A stretch of 40,419 nucleotides of DNA from Spirochaetia bacterium UBA6919 (GTDB lineage Bacteria > Spirochaetota > UBA6919), in NCBI GenBank assembly GCA_002450905.1, contig DKAT01000018.1, positions 11,030 through 51,448 on the forward strand. Direction: 5' to 3'. The number at the start of each line of letters is the position of its first letter. Position 1 is the stretch's first letter. The notes under the pieces are model-generated. The model did no database searches. It saw only the letters and a list, made by a program, of their open reading frames with translations, and had not been told where the DNA came from. Position numbers and translations under genes: made by a program. Below are positions 25,741-33,799 of this stretch, piece after piece.

Positions 25741-26909
25741 TTTAACTCCTTAATTTTATTTAAAGTATAGTAATTTCCTTTTTGGATACAGTATTGTTTT
25801 ATAGTCAATCCTGTTAAATTGCTTAAAACCTTTTCCACAGGAAGCTTTGATTCTTCTACGATGTAATCTATGGACTTTTCTTCATTATCTGATAAACATT
25901 TGAGGATAATTAATTCTTCTTTGTTTAGTGTATCAAATTGGATACTTTTTTCTGAGAATTTAGTGAAATTTTCAGAAATATTTTTATTTTCCTTTAAAAT
26001 ATTATTTTTTTTTAAATTTTTATCAAGATCTAAATCCAAAACAAGTGATAAATCATTGATCAGATCATTAGTATTTTCAACCAAGCGTGCTCCTTTCTTG
26101 ATTAGATCATGTGTTCCAGAATAATGATAGCTCTGTGCTGGTCCAGGATAAGCATATAGTTCTCTTCCATAATCAAGAGCAAATTGAGCCGTATAAAGAG
26201 AACCTGAATCTCTACTACCTTCAACTACAACAACACCTACAGATAAACCACATATTATCCGATTTCTCATTGGAAAATGATGTCGCCTAGGATCTGTGTC
26301 TAAAGGAAATTCTGAAATTACGCAACCTGTTATAGCTATTCTATCTTGTATTGTTTGATGTTCTTTTGGAAAATACCTATTGATTCCACAACCTAACACC
26401 GCTATGGTCCTGCCATTATTATTGAGACACCCCTTATGGGCTTCTACATCAATACCTCGTGCTAAACCACTAACAACAGTAATACCTTTATTAGCAAGTC
26501 CTTCACCCAGCTTATAACTATTCCTCAATCCATACGGAGTTGCTTCTCTGCAGCCAACTACAGCAATAGAATTAAAATCATCATTGATTAAAGTACCCTT
26601 ATAATAAAGTACAATAGGGGGATCTGGGATTGATAAGAGATTTTCAGGATAATCTTCGCAATGGATATTTATCACATGGATATCTGAGTTCATCAATTTC
26701 TGGTATTCTTTCTCAGCCCTATCAAGCAATGATTCTCGTTGTTCGATAAGTTCTACAGGGTATTTTGAGTGGATAATATGTTTTAATTCGCTTATACTAA
26801 CGGTAAATATATCCTTTATATTTTTAAAATAATTGATAAGAGACAATTTCTTTAAGGGACCTATCCCTAATGACATGTTGACAGCAAGGTAATATATATT
26901 CTCATCCAA
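25737..26909 (-). CDS. dprA: DNA processing protein DprA (Smf)
   Basis: DprA binds incoming single-stranded DNA in natural transformation and loads RecA; many non-competent bacteria keep it too. The Rossmann-like core shows VVGCREATPYGLRNSYKLG, VVSGLARGIDVEAHKG, VLGCGINRYFPKEH and PRRHHFPMRNRIICGLS, followed by VVEGSRDSGSLYTAQFALDYGRELYAYPG. An N-terminal HhH-like region and a C-terminal winged-helix-like domain (about 325-390) flank it, giving the long 390-residue form. It is linked to topA by a 4-bp overlap. No competence pilus genes are in this window, so uptake ability is not shown. Confidence 0.95.
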   Translation of the reverse strand: MDENIYYLAVNMSLGIGPLKKLSLINYFKNIKDIFTVSISELKHIIHSKYPVELIEQRESLLDRAEKEYQKLMNSDIHVINIHCEDYPENLLSIPDPPIVLYYKGTLINDDFNSIAVVGCREATPYGLRNSYKLGEGLANKGITVVSGLARGIDVEAHKGCLNNNGRTIAVLGCGINRYFPKEHQTIQDRIAITGCVISEFPLDTDPRRHHFPMRNRIICGLSVGVVVVEGSRDSGSLYTAQFALDYGRELYAYPGPAQSYHYSGTHDLIKKGARLVENTNDLINDLSLVLDLDLDKNLKKNNILKENKNISENFTKFSEKSIQFDTLNKEELIILKCLSDNEEKSIDYIVEESKLPVEKVLSNLTGLTIKQYCIQKGNYYTLNKIKELK

Positions 26910-26913
26910 TGGT

Positions 26914-28188
26914 TTACCTTCTATGGGTTAATTTATCAATTTCATTTTTAACTTTATTATAATTATCTATAAGTGATGAATATCGGGGATGCTTCTTATT
27001 GATAATTTTCATGAGCTTAAGTTGATAAACATCTAATACCTTCTTTAAAAGAATGAGTCTGATTTCAAGAGGCTTTGTTCCATTTTTTCCAAAATCAAGA
27101 AAGACTTTTCGGATATTAATAATCTGCTTGTCTTCTAATTGCCCCATTAAATAATATATCTTAGCCAATAAGAAATATGAATCCACCTGTTCTGTAAGAG
27201 AAGATTTAATCACAGTAATTTCTTTATCCTTTGTATTTCCTAATATATCCTTTCTTGTGGCTTGTGATTTTGAAGGAGTAACAAAATCAACTAAGAGATC
27301 TTCGGCTTTTTTTAAGTCAAACTCCATATTGGGATATTTGAATGTTTGGTATTTAAATGTATATAATTCTGCAAGGTTGTATAAGACTTTATAATAATCT
27401 TTCTGGGCGAGTAATGCGATTAGGAATTCTTTTTGAGCAAGGTCAGTATATTTTTCTATCTCTGAAGGATTTTTCTTTAATAACACAGAAATATTAGCTA
27501 ATTGACGGTAGCATAATCCCAATTTATTATGGAGACTAGATTTTACCCGTCGAGTAAGGTATTTACTCAGGATTTTAAGATCTTTTAATGCCGTAGATAA
27601 CGTGCTTTCATTATTTATTTGTTTCAGTGGAATTGGCTTATTTAATAATGCTTTTTTGTTTACGGAAAATAAATCGGAGCTTTCATCCTGACGAACTTTC
27701 ATGGCTTCTTTATAACTTTGAATAGCAATTTTTCTTGTTTCAATGAGAAGTTGTACATATTCCTGTGCTGATGACTGTTTCTGATGAAGACGATGTTTTA
27801 AAGTAGTGAGACTGATATTATCCAGGGAGCGATATATCTTGGGTGCTTTCTTATCCATTCGATAGGTTTCTAAATAAAAATAATCACCTTTTTGAGTTAA
27901 ATAATCCGCTAATTTAATTTCCAGTAAATTTTTTTCAGTAATGTATTTTTTTAATTCCGTGGTTTGTGTCTGCATTAAAAATAGATATGGAGGACTTTTT
28001 TGATTGATATTCTTAAAATATTTATCTATATCCTTATCAAGATCCTGAAGGTCTTTTGTAAGAGATGTGATTTTCCGATTATATTTTTCAACAGTGTCCT
28101 TAGGGGCTAATAATTTATTCAGGACAATGCCACCGATGATAATTACTGCAATTATAAGGAGAATTAACCGTATTTTTGACCTATTCAT
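26914..28188 (-). CDS. membrane-anchored helical-repeat (TPR-like) protein
   Basis: 424 residues. One N-terminal helix (RLILLIIAVIIIGGIVLNKLL, about 6-27) anchors it in the inner membrane; the rest is all-helical. A coiled-coil-like stretch follows the anchor (KITSLTKDLQDLDKDIDKYF). TPR-like pairs come later: LHNKLGLCYRQLANISVLL, YTDLAQKEFLIALLAQKDYYKVLYNLAELYTF and VDSYFLLAKIYYLMGQLED. Such proteins usually act as scaffolds. It is the first gene of the dprA-topA-xerC-hslVU operon, 4 bp before dprA. No established role is known to me. Confidence 0.75.
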   Translation of the reverse strand: MNRSKIRLILLIIAVIIIGGIVLNKLLAPKDTVEKYNRKITSLTKDLQDLDKDIDKYFKNINQKSPPYLFLMQTQTTELKKYITEKNLLEIKLADYLTQKGDYFYLETYRMDKKAPKIYRSLDNISLTTLKHRLHQKQSSAQEYVQLLIETRKIAIQSYKEAMKVRQDESSDLFSVNKKALLNKPIPLKQINNESTLSTALKDLKILSKYLTRRVKSSLHNKLGLCYRQLANISVLLKKNPSEIEKYTDLAQKEFLIALLAQKDYYKVLYNLAELYTFKYQTFKYPNMEFDLKKAEDLLVDFVTPSKSQATRKDILGNTKDKEITVIKSSLTEQVDSYFLLAKIYYLMGQLEDKQIINIRKVFLDFGKNGTKPLEIRLILLKKVLDVYQLKLMKIINKKHPRYSSLIDNYNKVKNEIDKLTHRR

Positions 28189-28216
28189 GATTGCTCCAGT
28201 TTGGGCTTGAATTACA

Positions 28217-28244
28217 ATTTTAATAAATCCATATTTTTTGTCAA
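28217..28244 (-). promoter_or_regulatory. sigma-70 promoter of the dprA-topA-xerC-hslVU operon
   Basis: On the minus strand a perfect TTGACA (28239-28244) and TAAAAT (28217-28222) are 16 bp apart. Transcription would start near 28210, giving a leader of about 22 nt that carries GGAG before the ATG at 28188. Confidence 0.55.
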
Positions 28245-28346
28245 GTTTTTTATTTGTCTTTCTGACCTGTTATAAGACTAGTTACTGGCTGTTTAATTTG
28301 AGTATCGGATGATAAGTTGTAATAATATAAGAAAAATGGGTATGAC

Positions 28347-29417
28347 TCAATTGATTTGGTCTCTGCCATTGTTCTTTGCGGTGTAGAGAGATTGATCCGC
28401 CATTTCTATGATTTGATCGAAGGAAAGAAAGTTATTATAGGAAGCAACTCCCCCGCTGATGGTGACTGGTGTATGCTCTTTTATTCCAAGACGGATTCTT
28501 TCTGCTATGCTCCTAGCCTGTTCTATTGGGGTATCTGGCAGGATAATAAGAAATTCTTCCCCACCAAAACGAATACCAAGATCTTCTCCCCGAATGAGTT
28601 TTATGATTGTATTTGAAACACTTTTCAGGACTTCATCGCCCGCTCTGTGGCCATAAGTGTCATTGTATTTTTTAAAATGGTCTATATCTAAAATGATTAT
28701 ACTGAATGTTGAATTTCTTCTTTCTATGTAGGGAATAAGGGTTTCCATAAACATATCCAGCCTTCGTCTGTTTCCTAGTCCGGTCAAGGGATCAGTAAGA
28801 GAGGAATTTTCATTCTGTAGTATTAATCTGATATTTGACATGATGGTCTTGTGCAAGTTAAATATTAATCGGATCATCATCAGGTAGAATGTGAAGCTGA
28901 GTACACCCAAAGTTATATATTCTGAATTACTATCAATGAACAGGCGTATAGTTAAGGGTATCATGATTACTGAAATATAGGATAGAACAATTTTACGGGA
29001 GATTGAAAAGGATAATATCGCTGCAGAAGAGAGTCCAATGAGAAGAATCACGATATAGAGATAGTTTAGCAAATGATTTTGTATATAGGGAAAGAATGGG
29101 ATCACACTCCAGGATAATCCAGAGATCATTAATGAACTTTGATATATTTTAAGATAGATACTAAAATTATTTAGGGTGATGATTTGTTTTTCAAGACGCT
29201 TATGAAAGAGTATTGTAATCATTAATCGGGGTATATTGATTACGAGGATTAAAATATCCCAGATCAGCAAATAATTTTTACTAAGGTTATCCCAGAATAA
29301 AATATTATAAAATACAGATAATATAATTATTCCGAAGAAACTATTATAAGCGTTTTTATAAAATAAAATGGCTTTTTCGAATTGTATTCTTTGGTCAGAA
29401 GTTGTAAATAAAAACAT
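28347..29417 (-). CDS. membrane-bound diguanylate cyclase (GGDEF)
   Basis: Makes the second messenger cyclic di-GMP from two GTP. Residues of about 20-195 contain roughly six hydrophobic helices in a MASE-like sensor of unknown ligand. The GGDEF domain begins at DPLTGLGNRRRLD (209-221); the active-site motif is GGEEF (285-289), a functional variant. The inhibitory I-site RxxD (RGED, 276-279) is intact, so product inhibition is expected. No EAL domain is present. It lies between the dprA operon and the fructosamine kinase operon, on the same strand but with its own spacing of about 100-160 bp on each side. Confidence 0.92.
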   Translation of the reverse strand: MFLFTTSDQRIQFEKAILFYKNAYNSFFGIIILSVFYNILFWDNLSKNYLLIWDILILVINIPRLMITILFHKRLEKQIITLNNFSIYLKIYQSSLMISGLSWSVIPFFPYIQNHLLNYLYIVILLIGLSSAAILSFSISRKIVLSYISVIMIPLTIRLFIDSNSEYITLGVLSFTFYLMMIRLIFNLHKTIMSNIRLILQNENSSLTDPLTGLGNRRRLDMFMETLIPYIERRNSTFSIIILDIDHFKKYNDTYGHRAGDEVLKSVSNTIIKLIRGEDLGIRFGGEEFLIILPDTPIEQARSIAERIRLGIKEHTPVTISGGVASYNNFLSFDQIIEMADQSLYTAKNNGRDQIN

Positions 29418-29515
29418 AATACCTGAAATGCTTGATGAATATCATTTTCTTCTGTTTATTAAACACCCATCAAATATGATAATAATTAAAATAAGGCAAC
29501 GTAAGAAAGAATATA

Positions 29516-30412
29516 TTATTTGGTATATCTTTTCATAATATCCTGAATAGAACCCAGATAACTTGTACCAAATAAGTTTAGATGGTTTAACAGGTGATAT
29601 AATTTATAGATGTTAAATCGTTCTTTATACCCGCTTTCAAGGGGATAGGATTCTTTGTATGCGTCGTAAAATTGTGGATTGAAACCACCAAAGAGTTCTG
29701 TCATGGACAAATCTGCTTCTCTGGAACCATAATACACAGAAGGATCGATAAGACAGGGTTCACCTGATGGACCTACGATATAATTCCCTGACCACAAATC
29801 TCCGTGGAGAAGTGATGGAGGTTCTTTGGGTTCTCCGATGAGTTCATCCAACCTATGTGATAATTTTTCCCAGGATTGATCCAGGTCTGTTGACCAGTAA
29901 TTATTCTTTTTAGCGATTCCAATTTGATATCCAAGACGTTTTTCTCTAAAGAAGCTTACCCAGTCATCATCCCATCCATTGACCTGAGGAGTGCTTCCAA
30001 TGTAGTTATCTTCTGAAAAGCCGTATTGATTGTTTGTTATTCTATGAAGGTCTGCAAATCCACGTCCAAAGATTTCATAAAACTTTTTTGTCTTAGCTGA
30101 AGAGGATATATATTCCATAAGTATAAAAGACTGGTCATTATATTGCTTATCTGAATAGGAAAATACTTTGGGTATTCTAAGAGATTTGTTTTTAGATAAT
30201 TCCTCCAGTCCCTGATACTCAGCTTTAAACATCTGGGATGGGCTACTATCATTGTATTTTAATAAAAAGGTCTCACCAGTATTGGTATTAACAGCATGAA
30301 CCTCATTGATACACCCTCCTGAAATGCTATATGATTTCGTAATGGAGATCTGTTGATCTTTTACACTGTCTCTTAAAATCTTTCCTAATGTAGTTTTTAA
30401 TATTTCAGTCAT
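29516..30412 (-). CDS. fructosamine/ketosamine-3-kinase family protein
   Basis: 298 residues of the aminoglycoside-phosphotransferase-like kinase fold. The N-lobe has SYSISGGCINEVHAVNT and FLLKYN (ATP-binding Lys). The catalytic loop is HGDLWSGN (203-210), followed by LIDPSVYYGSREADLSMTELFGGF with the metal-binding Asp at 223; these blocks are specific to the fructosamine-kinase family. Such enzymes phosphorylate sugars attached to protein lysines so that the adduct breaks down, which is a deglycation repair. The ATG directly abuts the stop of an LMW tyrosine-phosphatase-like gene. Known bacterial members often act on ribulosamines; which substrate applies here is not readable. Confidence 0.9.
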   Translation of the reverse strand: MTEILKTTLGKILRDSVKDQQISITKSYSISGGCINEVHAVNTNTGETFLLKYNDSSPSQMFKAEYQGLEELSKNKSLRIPKVFSYSDKQYNDQSFILMEYISSSAKTKKFYEIFGRGFADLHRITNNQYGFSEDNYIGSTPQVNGWDDDWVSFFREKRLGYQIGIAKKNNYWSTDLDQSWEKLSHRLDELIGEPKEPPSLLHGDLWSGNYIVGPSGEPCLIDPSVYYGSREADLSMTELFGGFNPQFYDAYKESYPLESGYKERFNIYKLYHLLNHLNLFGTSYLGSIQDIMKRYTK

Positions 30413-30889
30413 TTATAGCTTTTCCTCCTCCCTAATTCTGCTTAGAAGCCCATTGCATCCATCTTCAAGGATGTTTAAAACCCGTTCAAACCCCTGATCA
30501 CCCCCGTAATATGGGTCAGGGACTTCCCTGGTACTTGTATCGGAACAGAAATCACACAATCTAAATACCTTGTGATGAAAAGTACCCTCAGGATCGAGAT
30601 ATCTTATATTATGAAAATTGCTGTCATCCATAGCTATAATGTAATCAAAATGAATGAGATCATCGTACTGAAGCTGTCTTGAAATACTTAACAAGTCATA
30701 ACCTCTTTTTATAGCTGTATTTCTCATTCTGGAATCTGCTTTGGAGCCACTATGATAACTCGATGTCCCCGCTGAATCGCATTGAATATAAGATGACAGA
30801 TTGTGAATATCAATATACTTGTTCATCACACCTTCTGCGGCAGGAGATCGGCAGATATTCCCCAAACATACAAATAATACTTTAATCAT
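30413..30889 (-). CDS. low-molecular-weight protein-tyrosine-phosphatase family
   Basis: 158 residues. The P-loop VCLGNICRSPAAEG has the nucleophile Cys8 and Arg14, and the general acid loop is DPYYGG with Asp125. This is a complete active site. Members include tyrosine phosphatases that act on exopolysaccharide kinases and, in some bacteria, phosphatases for sugar-phosphate adducts. Because the fructosamine kinase gene begins at the next base, a role in the same deglycation pathway is more likely than signalling. It follows the MFS gene by 15 bp. Confidence 0.93.
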   Translation of the reverse strand: MIKVLFVCLGNICRSPAAEGVMNKYIDIHNLSSYIQCDSAGTSSYHSGSKADSRMRNTAIKRGYDLLSISRQLQYDDLIHFDYIIAMDDSNFHNIRYLDPEGTFHHKVFRLCDFCSDTSTREVPDPYYGGDQGFERVLNILEDGCNGLLSRIREEEKL

Positions 30890-30904
30890 AGATACTCCAT
30901 TCTA

Positions 30905-32089
30905 TTATTGACTGTGTACTGTGGATAATTTATTGTTGTGATAGTCTTTAAATAAATAAACGATTGAATACACCAGCGGGATAACCAGTATGATACCACT
31001 AATGAGAAACATAAAACTCATTGAATACTTATCAGCAATCCATCCCAGAGCAAATGAACCTGTCCCTATCCCCAGATCGAAGGATGTGAACAAAGTCGAA
31101 TTGGCAACCCCCCGTCGATCAGGAGTCACGAGATTAATCGCCATGGCTTGAAAAATAGGTTGCAGTGTACCAAACCCAAATCCCATGAGTCCACCAGAGA
31201 TAAGCAGTCCTGTCATATCGTGGATCATGGATAGTAAAATAAGTCCTGCAATAGATACTAAAAATCCAAGGATAACAGGGAGTTCAGGACCACGAGTATC
31301 AAATAATCTTCCAGAAAAGGGTCTTGCTAAAGCAATTAATACGGCATAAGCCAGAAAGAAGAATCCACTATTTTCAATGCCCAGTTTCTCGCCATACAGG
31401 GTTAAGAAAGAAATCATTCCGCTGTAAGAAAATGTCAAAAAGAATATCCCAAGACAGAGAGCTATTACTTTCATTTCAAGAAAACTTTTTATAGATAATA
31501 CCTGTTCTTTTATCTTAATCACTGGGGATTGCATAAAAAATGCTGTTACAGTACCAAAGATAACTATTGATCCAGCCGTGATAAATAACACATCATATCC
31601 TCCATATTTCAATAACCATATACTGATGATGGGTCCCAGAGCAATGGAGATGGGCATTGTCATCCCGTAATATCCCAAACCCTCTCCCCTTTTTTTGGGT
31701 GGAACAAGATCTGCAGCTATTGTACCTCCGGCAGTAGTCCCGAAACCCCAGGTAAATCCATGGAAAAATCGGATGATCAGTAATATGAATAAGCTGGATG
31801 CAAGGGGATATAAAAACAAAATAATTGCAAAACAGATAATGGCAAATAGATAGATAATTCGTCTGTTGATGGAATCCAGTAAATAACCCACCACGGGACG
31901 TACCATGACGGCTGAAATTGTAAATACCCCGAATAGAGTGCCGATTTCCCCTTTATTTGCTTTCAAAATTTTAAGTGCGTAATCCGGAAGGGTTGGCAGG
32001 AGTAAAAAAAATCCAACAGCTAAGAACAAGTTGCTCACCCATAGTAAGATGAAATCTTTTGTCCAGATGGTATCATTGTTATCGTTCAT
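30905..32089 (-). CDS. MFS transporter
   Basis: 394 residues with about 12 membrane helices. The A-loop motif between helices 2 and 3 is visible (GYLLDSINRRI), and the equivalent in the second half is FSGRLFDTRGPELP. The sequence resembles drug/proton or sugar efflux MFS proteins (FFLLLPTLPDYALKILKANKGEIGTLFGVF). The substrate is unknown. It leads the operon with the phosphatase and fructosamine kinase, so it may move an Amadori compound, sugar or related product. A TATAAT with an extended TG lies just before its start. Confidence 0.88.
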   Translation of the reverse strand: MNDNNDTIWTKDFILLWVSNLFLAVGFFLLLPTLPDYALKILKANKGEIGTLFGVFTISAVMVRPVVGYLLDSINRRIIYLFAIICFAIILFLYPLASSLFILLIIRFFHGFTWGFGTTAGGTIAADLVPPKKRGEGLGYYGMTMPISIALGPIISIWLLKYGGYDVLFITAGSIVIFGTVTAFFMQSPVIKIKEQVLSIKSFLEMKVIALCLGIFFLTFSYSGMISFLTLYGEKLGIENSGFFFLAYAVLIALARPFSGRLFDTRGPELPVILGFLVSIAGLILLSMIHDMTGLLISGGLMGFGFGTLQPIFQAMAINLVTPDRRGVANSTLFTSFDLGIGTGSFALGWIADKYSMSFMFLISGIILVIPLVYSIVYLFKDYHNNKLSTVHSQ

Positions 32090-32107
32090 TTTAGTTCATC
32101 ACAAAAA

Positions 32108-32116
32108 ATTATAGCA
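32108..32116 (-). promoter_or_regulatory. extended -10 promoter of the MFS-phosphatase-kinase operon
   Basis: On the minus strand TGCTATAAT forms a perfect extended -10 hexamer. The -35 region 17 bp upstream is weak, which extended -10 promoters tolerate. Transcription would start about 12 nt before the ATG at 32089. Confidence 0.45.
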
Positions 32117-32315
32117 AAGAATTTAAGTTATTTTCATTGATTAGCCAAGGGTTAGTTTGGAGATACTTGAAAAAAAGGAAATTAGGATTTGATGCAAATT
32201 ATTATAATATTAAGTTATTTAGTATGATAGAGTCTTGAGCGTATGAAGAATTCCTCTATATGTTTGAAATTATTTTGACACAGCTTCCAATGATAATACC
32301 GTAAAAAAAATCACA

Positions 32316-32342
32316 ATCGGAACTAAGAATTTTGATTCCCAT
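32316..32342 (-). repeat. 27-bp near-palindromic repeat, copy 3
   Basis: Reversed relative to copy 2. Arms are ATCGGAA and TTCCCAT, so one arm base is changed. It lies in a divergent promoter region, more than 170 bp from either gene, and so cannot be the terminator of a neighbouring gene. Its minus-strand side is followed by a run of eight T. Confidence 0.7.
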
Positions 32343-32417
32343 ACTGTTTATTTATTTCATCAGGGTATCAAGATTTCTCATTTTCCCTGTCGATTATGTT
32401 TAGACTCTACTAATTGT

Positions 32418-32473
32418 CATGGTGAGGCACTCGAATCCATGACCGTTAAACATCCTTCGAGAACCTCAGGATG
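32418..32473 (+). repeat. pair of small palindromic elements
   Basis: Unit one (32418-32441) starts CATGGTGAG and ends CCATG. Unit two (32451-32473) starts CATCCTTCGAG and ends CTCAGGATG. Each can form a hairpin. They share the TCGA/GAG core with the unit at 9417-9438. Similar CATGGTGAG and CATCCTTCGA palindromes are, as I recall, scattered through intergenic DNA of many unrelated bacteria; I cannot check that here. Confidence 0.55.
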
Positions 32474-32516
32474 ACGTTATATTATTTTCAAATTATCACT
32501 TATAAGGAGGTTACAA

Positions 32517-33182
32517 ATGGCGATTATTTTAGAGGGAGCAGATCACAGCCCGGTGATATGGGGGAAGATTGGAAAACACGTTGTACAGAGAACGAAACTC
32601 GGGAAGATGTTTATTAAAATTAAGGTGACACCCACCAATCCGCAAACAATTTTACAACAGGAGCAGAGGAGTGCTTTGACTGAGGGGGTTCACAGGTGGA
32701 AGAACTTTGAGAAATTATATAATAAGGCTTATTGGGATCTTATGGCTGTGGATCATCGGTTCAAGGATGGTTATAGGGCATTCCTATCCTCGTTTCTCGT
32801 TACCTATCGGATGAAGTTATCAGAATTAGGAGATCACAACCAAGCTCTGGACTTTGTTTCTAACACCTCAAGTACTATTGTTTATCAGATATCAGAGAAG
32901 AAAATGATGATAGAAGAGAGGGATCGACGGCTCATCAAAGCAATATTTACCAATCGGAAGACGAAAACCTTTATGAAACAACTGGGGCGGAGCATGCGTT
33001 ATCTGGACACCCACAAATGGCTCAATGTGACACGATATGGGATTCTCCCGGATTCGGGTAAAGTCATCGAAGATTTGTGGACTGACGTGGGGATTATCCC
33101 GCCTTACGAACAAATTCCTAAGGGTGGCTTTGGATCTGGGACATTCGGGAGAGGGTCTTTTGGGGTGAAGAGATTGGACTGA
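32517..33182 (+). CDS. protein of unknown function with NPQT/W pattern and Gly-rich tail
   Basis: 221 residues, no signal peptide or membrane segment. The N-terminal part (WGKIGKHVVQRTKLGKMF, then VTPTNPQTILQQEQRSAL, W, YNKAYWDLM, GYRAFLSSF) resembles a class of small proteins built around GK-G..R..P.NP.T..Q...R...W, some of which occur in phage or phage-like clusters. The C-terminus is Gly-rich (GGFGSGTFGRGSFG). The Shine-Dalgarno sequence AAGGAGG is the strongest in the window, suggesting high expression. Base composition is visibly more GC-rich than its neighbours, a possible sign of transfer. No phage gene is adjacent. I cannot assign a function. Confidence 0.7.
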   Translation: MAIILEGADHSPVIWGKIGKHVVQRTKLGKMFIKIKVTPTNPQTILQQEQRSALTEGVHRWKNFEKLYNKAYWDLMAVDHRFKDGYRAFLSSFLVTYRMKLSELGDHNQALDFVSNTSSTIVYQISEKKMMIEERDRRLIKAIFTNRKTKTFMKQLGRSMRYLDTHKWLNVTRYGILPDSGKVIEDLWTDVGIIPPYEQIPKGGFGSGTFGRGSFGVKRLD

Positions 33183-33183
33183 T

Positions 33184-33654
33184 TCATTGGTAAAATGCTA
33201 TATAACAATTTGGTATGGCTTTTTTGAGTTCTTCCACCTGTTCTTTGGATACTTTTGTATACCGAAGGTCAAGGGTTTGTAAGCTTGTCAGTCCACTGAG
33301 CGGGTTGACATCGGATACTTGTGTATTGATAAGGTAAATCTTTTTTAAGTTCCTGAGGTATTTTAAGGGTATGAGGTCAGAAACTTTTGTAAATTTAAGA
33401 TGTAATTGTTCTAAAGAAGTGAGAGTTGAAATGGGTTGAATGTTTTTGAGTGATGATATATTATAGGATGTTCCACTGAGGTCGAGTTTCTTGATTGTTT
33501 TGAGCTGTTCTAAAGTATAGTGTTTCCCCCATTGTTTGAGCCATTTTTGGGTGTCTTCTAAGGTATATTGTTTGGAGTGGGATAAGTTTATAGATATTAA
33601 TAATACTGTGCAGGCTGCTACGAAATGGGTTATACATTTAAAATAGTTTTTCAT
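33184..33654 (-). CDS. secreted leucine-rich-repeat protein
   Basis: 156 residues. The signal peptide CITHFVAACTVLLISINLSHS sets the start at 33654, with AAGGA 7 bp upstream; an in-frame GTG at 33669 overlaps that site. The mature protein has about four LRR units of roughly 22-23 residues (KTIKKLDLSGTS, TSLEQLHLKFTKVSDLIPLKYL, RNLKKIYLINTQVSDVNPLSGL, TSLQTLDLRYTKVSKEQVEEL), the internalin/spirochaete type, with a short N-terminal cap (LEDTQKWLKQW) and a C-terminal AIPNC cap. It is probably periplasmic or surface exposed and binds a protein partner. It converges on the gene at 32517 with only 1 bp between stops. Confidence 0.85.
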   Translation of the reverse strand: MKNYFKCITHFVAACTVLLISINLSHSKQYTLEDTQKWLKQWGKHYTLEQLKTIKKLDLSGTSYNISSLKNIQPISTLTSLEQLHLKFTKVSDLIPLKYLRNLKKIYLINTQVSDVNPLSGLTSLQTLDLRYTKVSKEQVEELKKAIPNCYIAFYQ

Positions 33655-33799
33655 ATCTTTGTCCTTCACTTGATTGGAATATAATATCGGGTTATATTTG
33701 TTGTCAAGAAAATATTTTGATCACAGCTGATGATTTCGGATATGGGGTGCGAGAATCTTGAGGGGATGTATTTGATATTGAGTGAATTGTGCTGTGAAA

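Larger units (their letters stand above)
32090..32516. other. divergent intergenic gap with three palindromic elements
   Basis: Between the MFS gene (minus) and the gene at 32517 (plus). It holds repeat copy 3 of the 27-bp family (32316-32342) and two small palindromes (32418-32441 and 32451-32473), as well as the minus-strand extended -10 element. No open frame is supported. It is the only place in the window where both palindrome families occur together. Confidence 0.6.

Noticed and set aside
32418..32473. tRNA T-loop-like TCGAATCC
   Set aside because: No acceptor stem, anticodon arm or CCA end around it; the sequence is a palindrome element.
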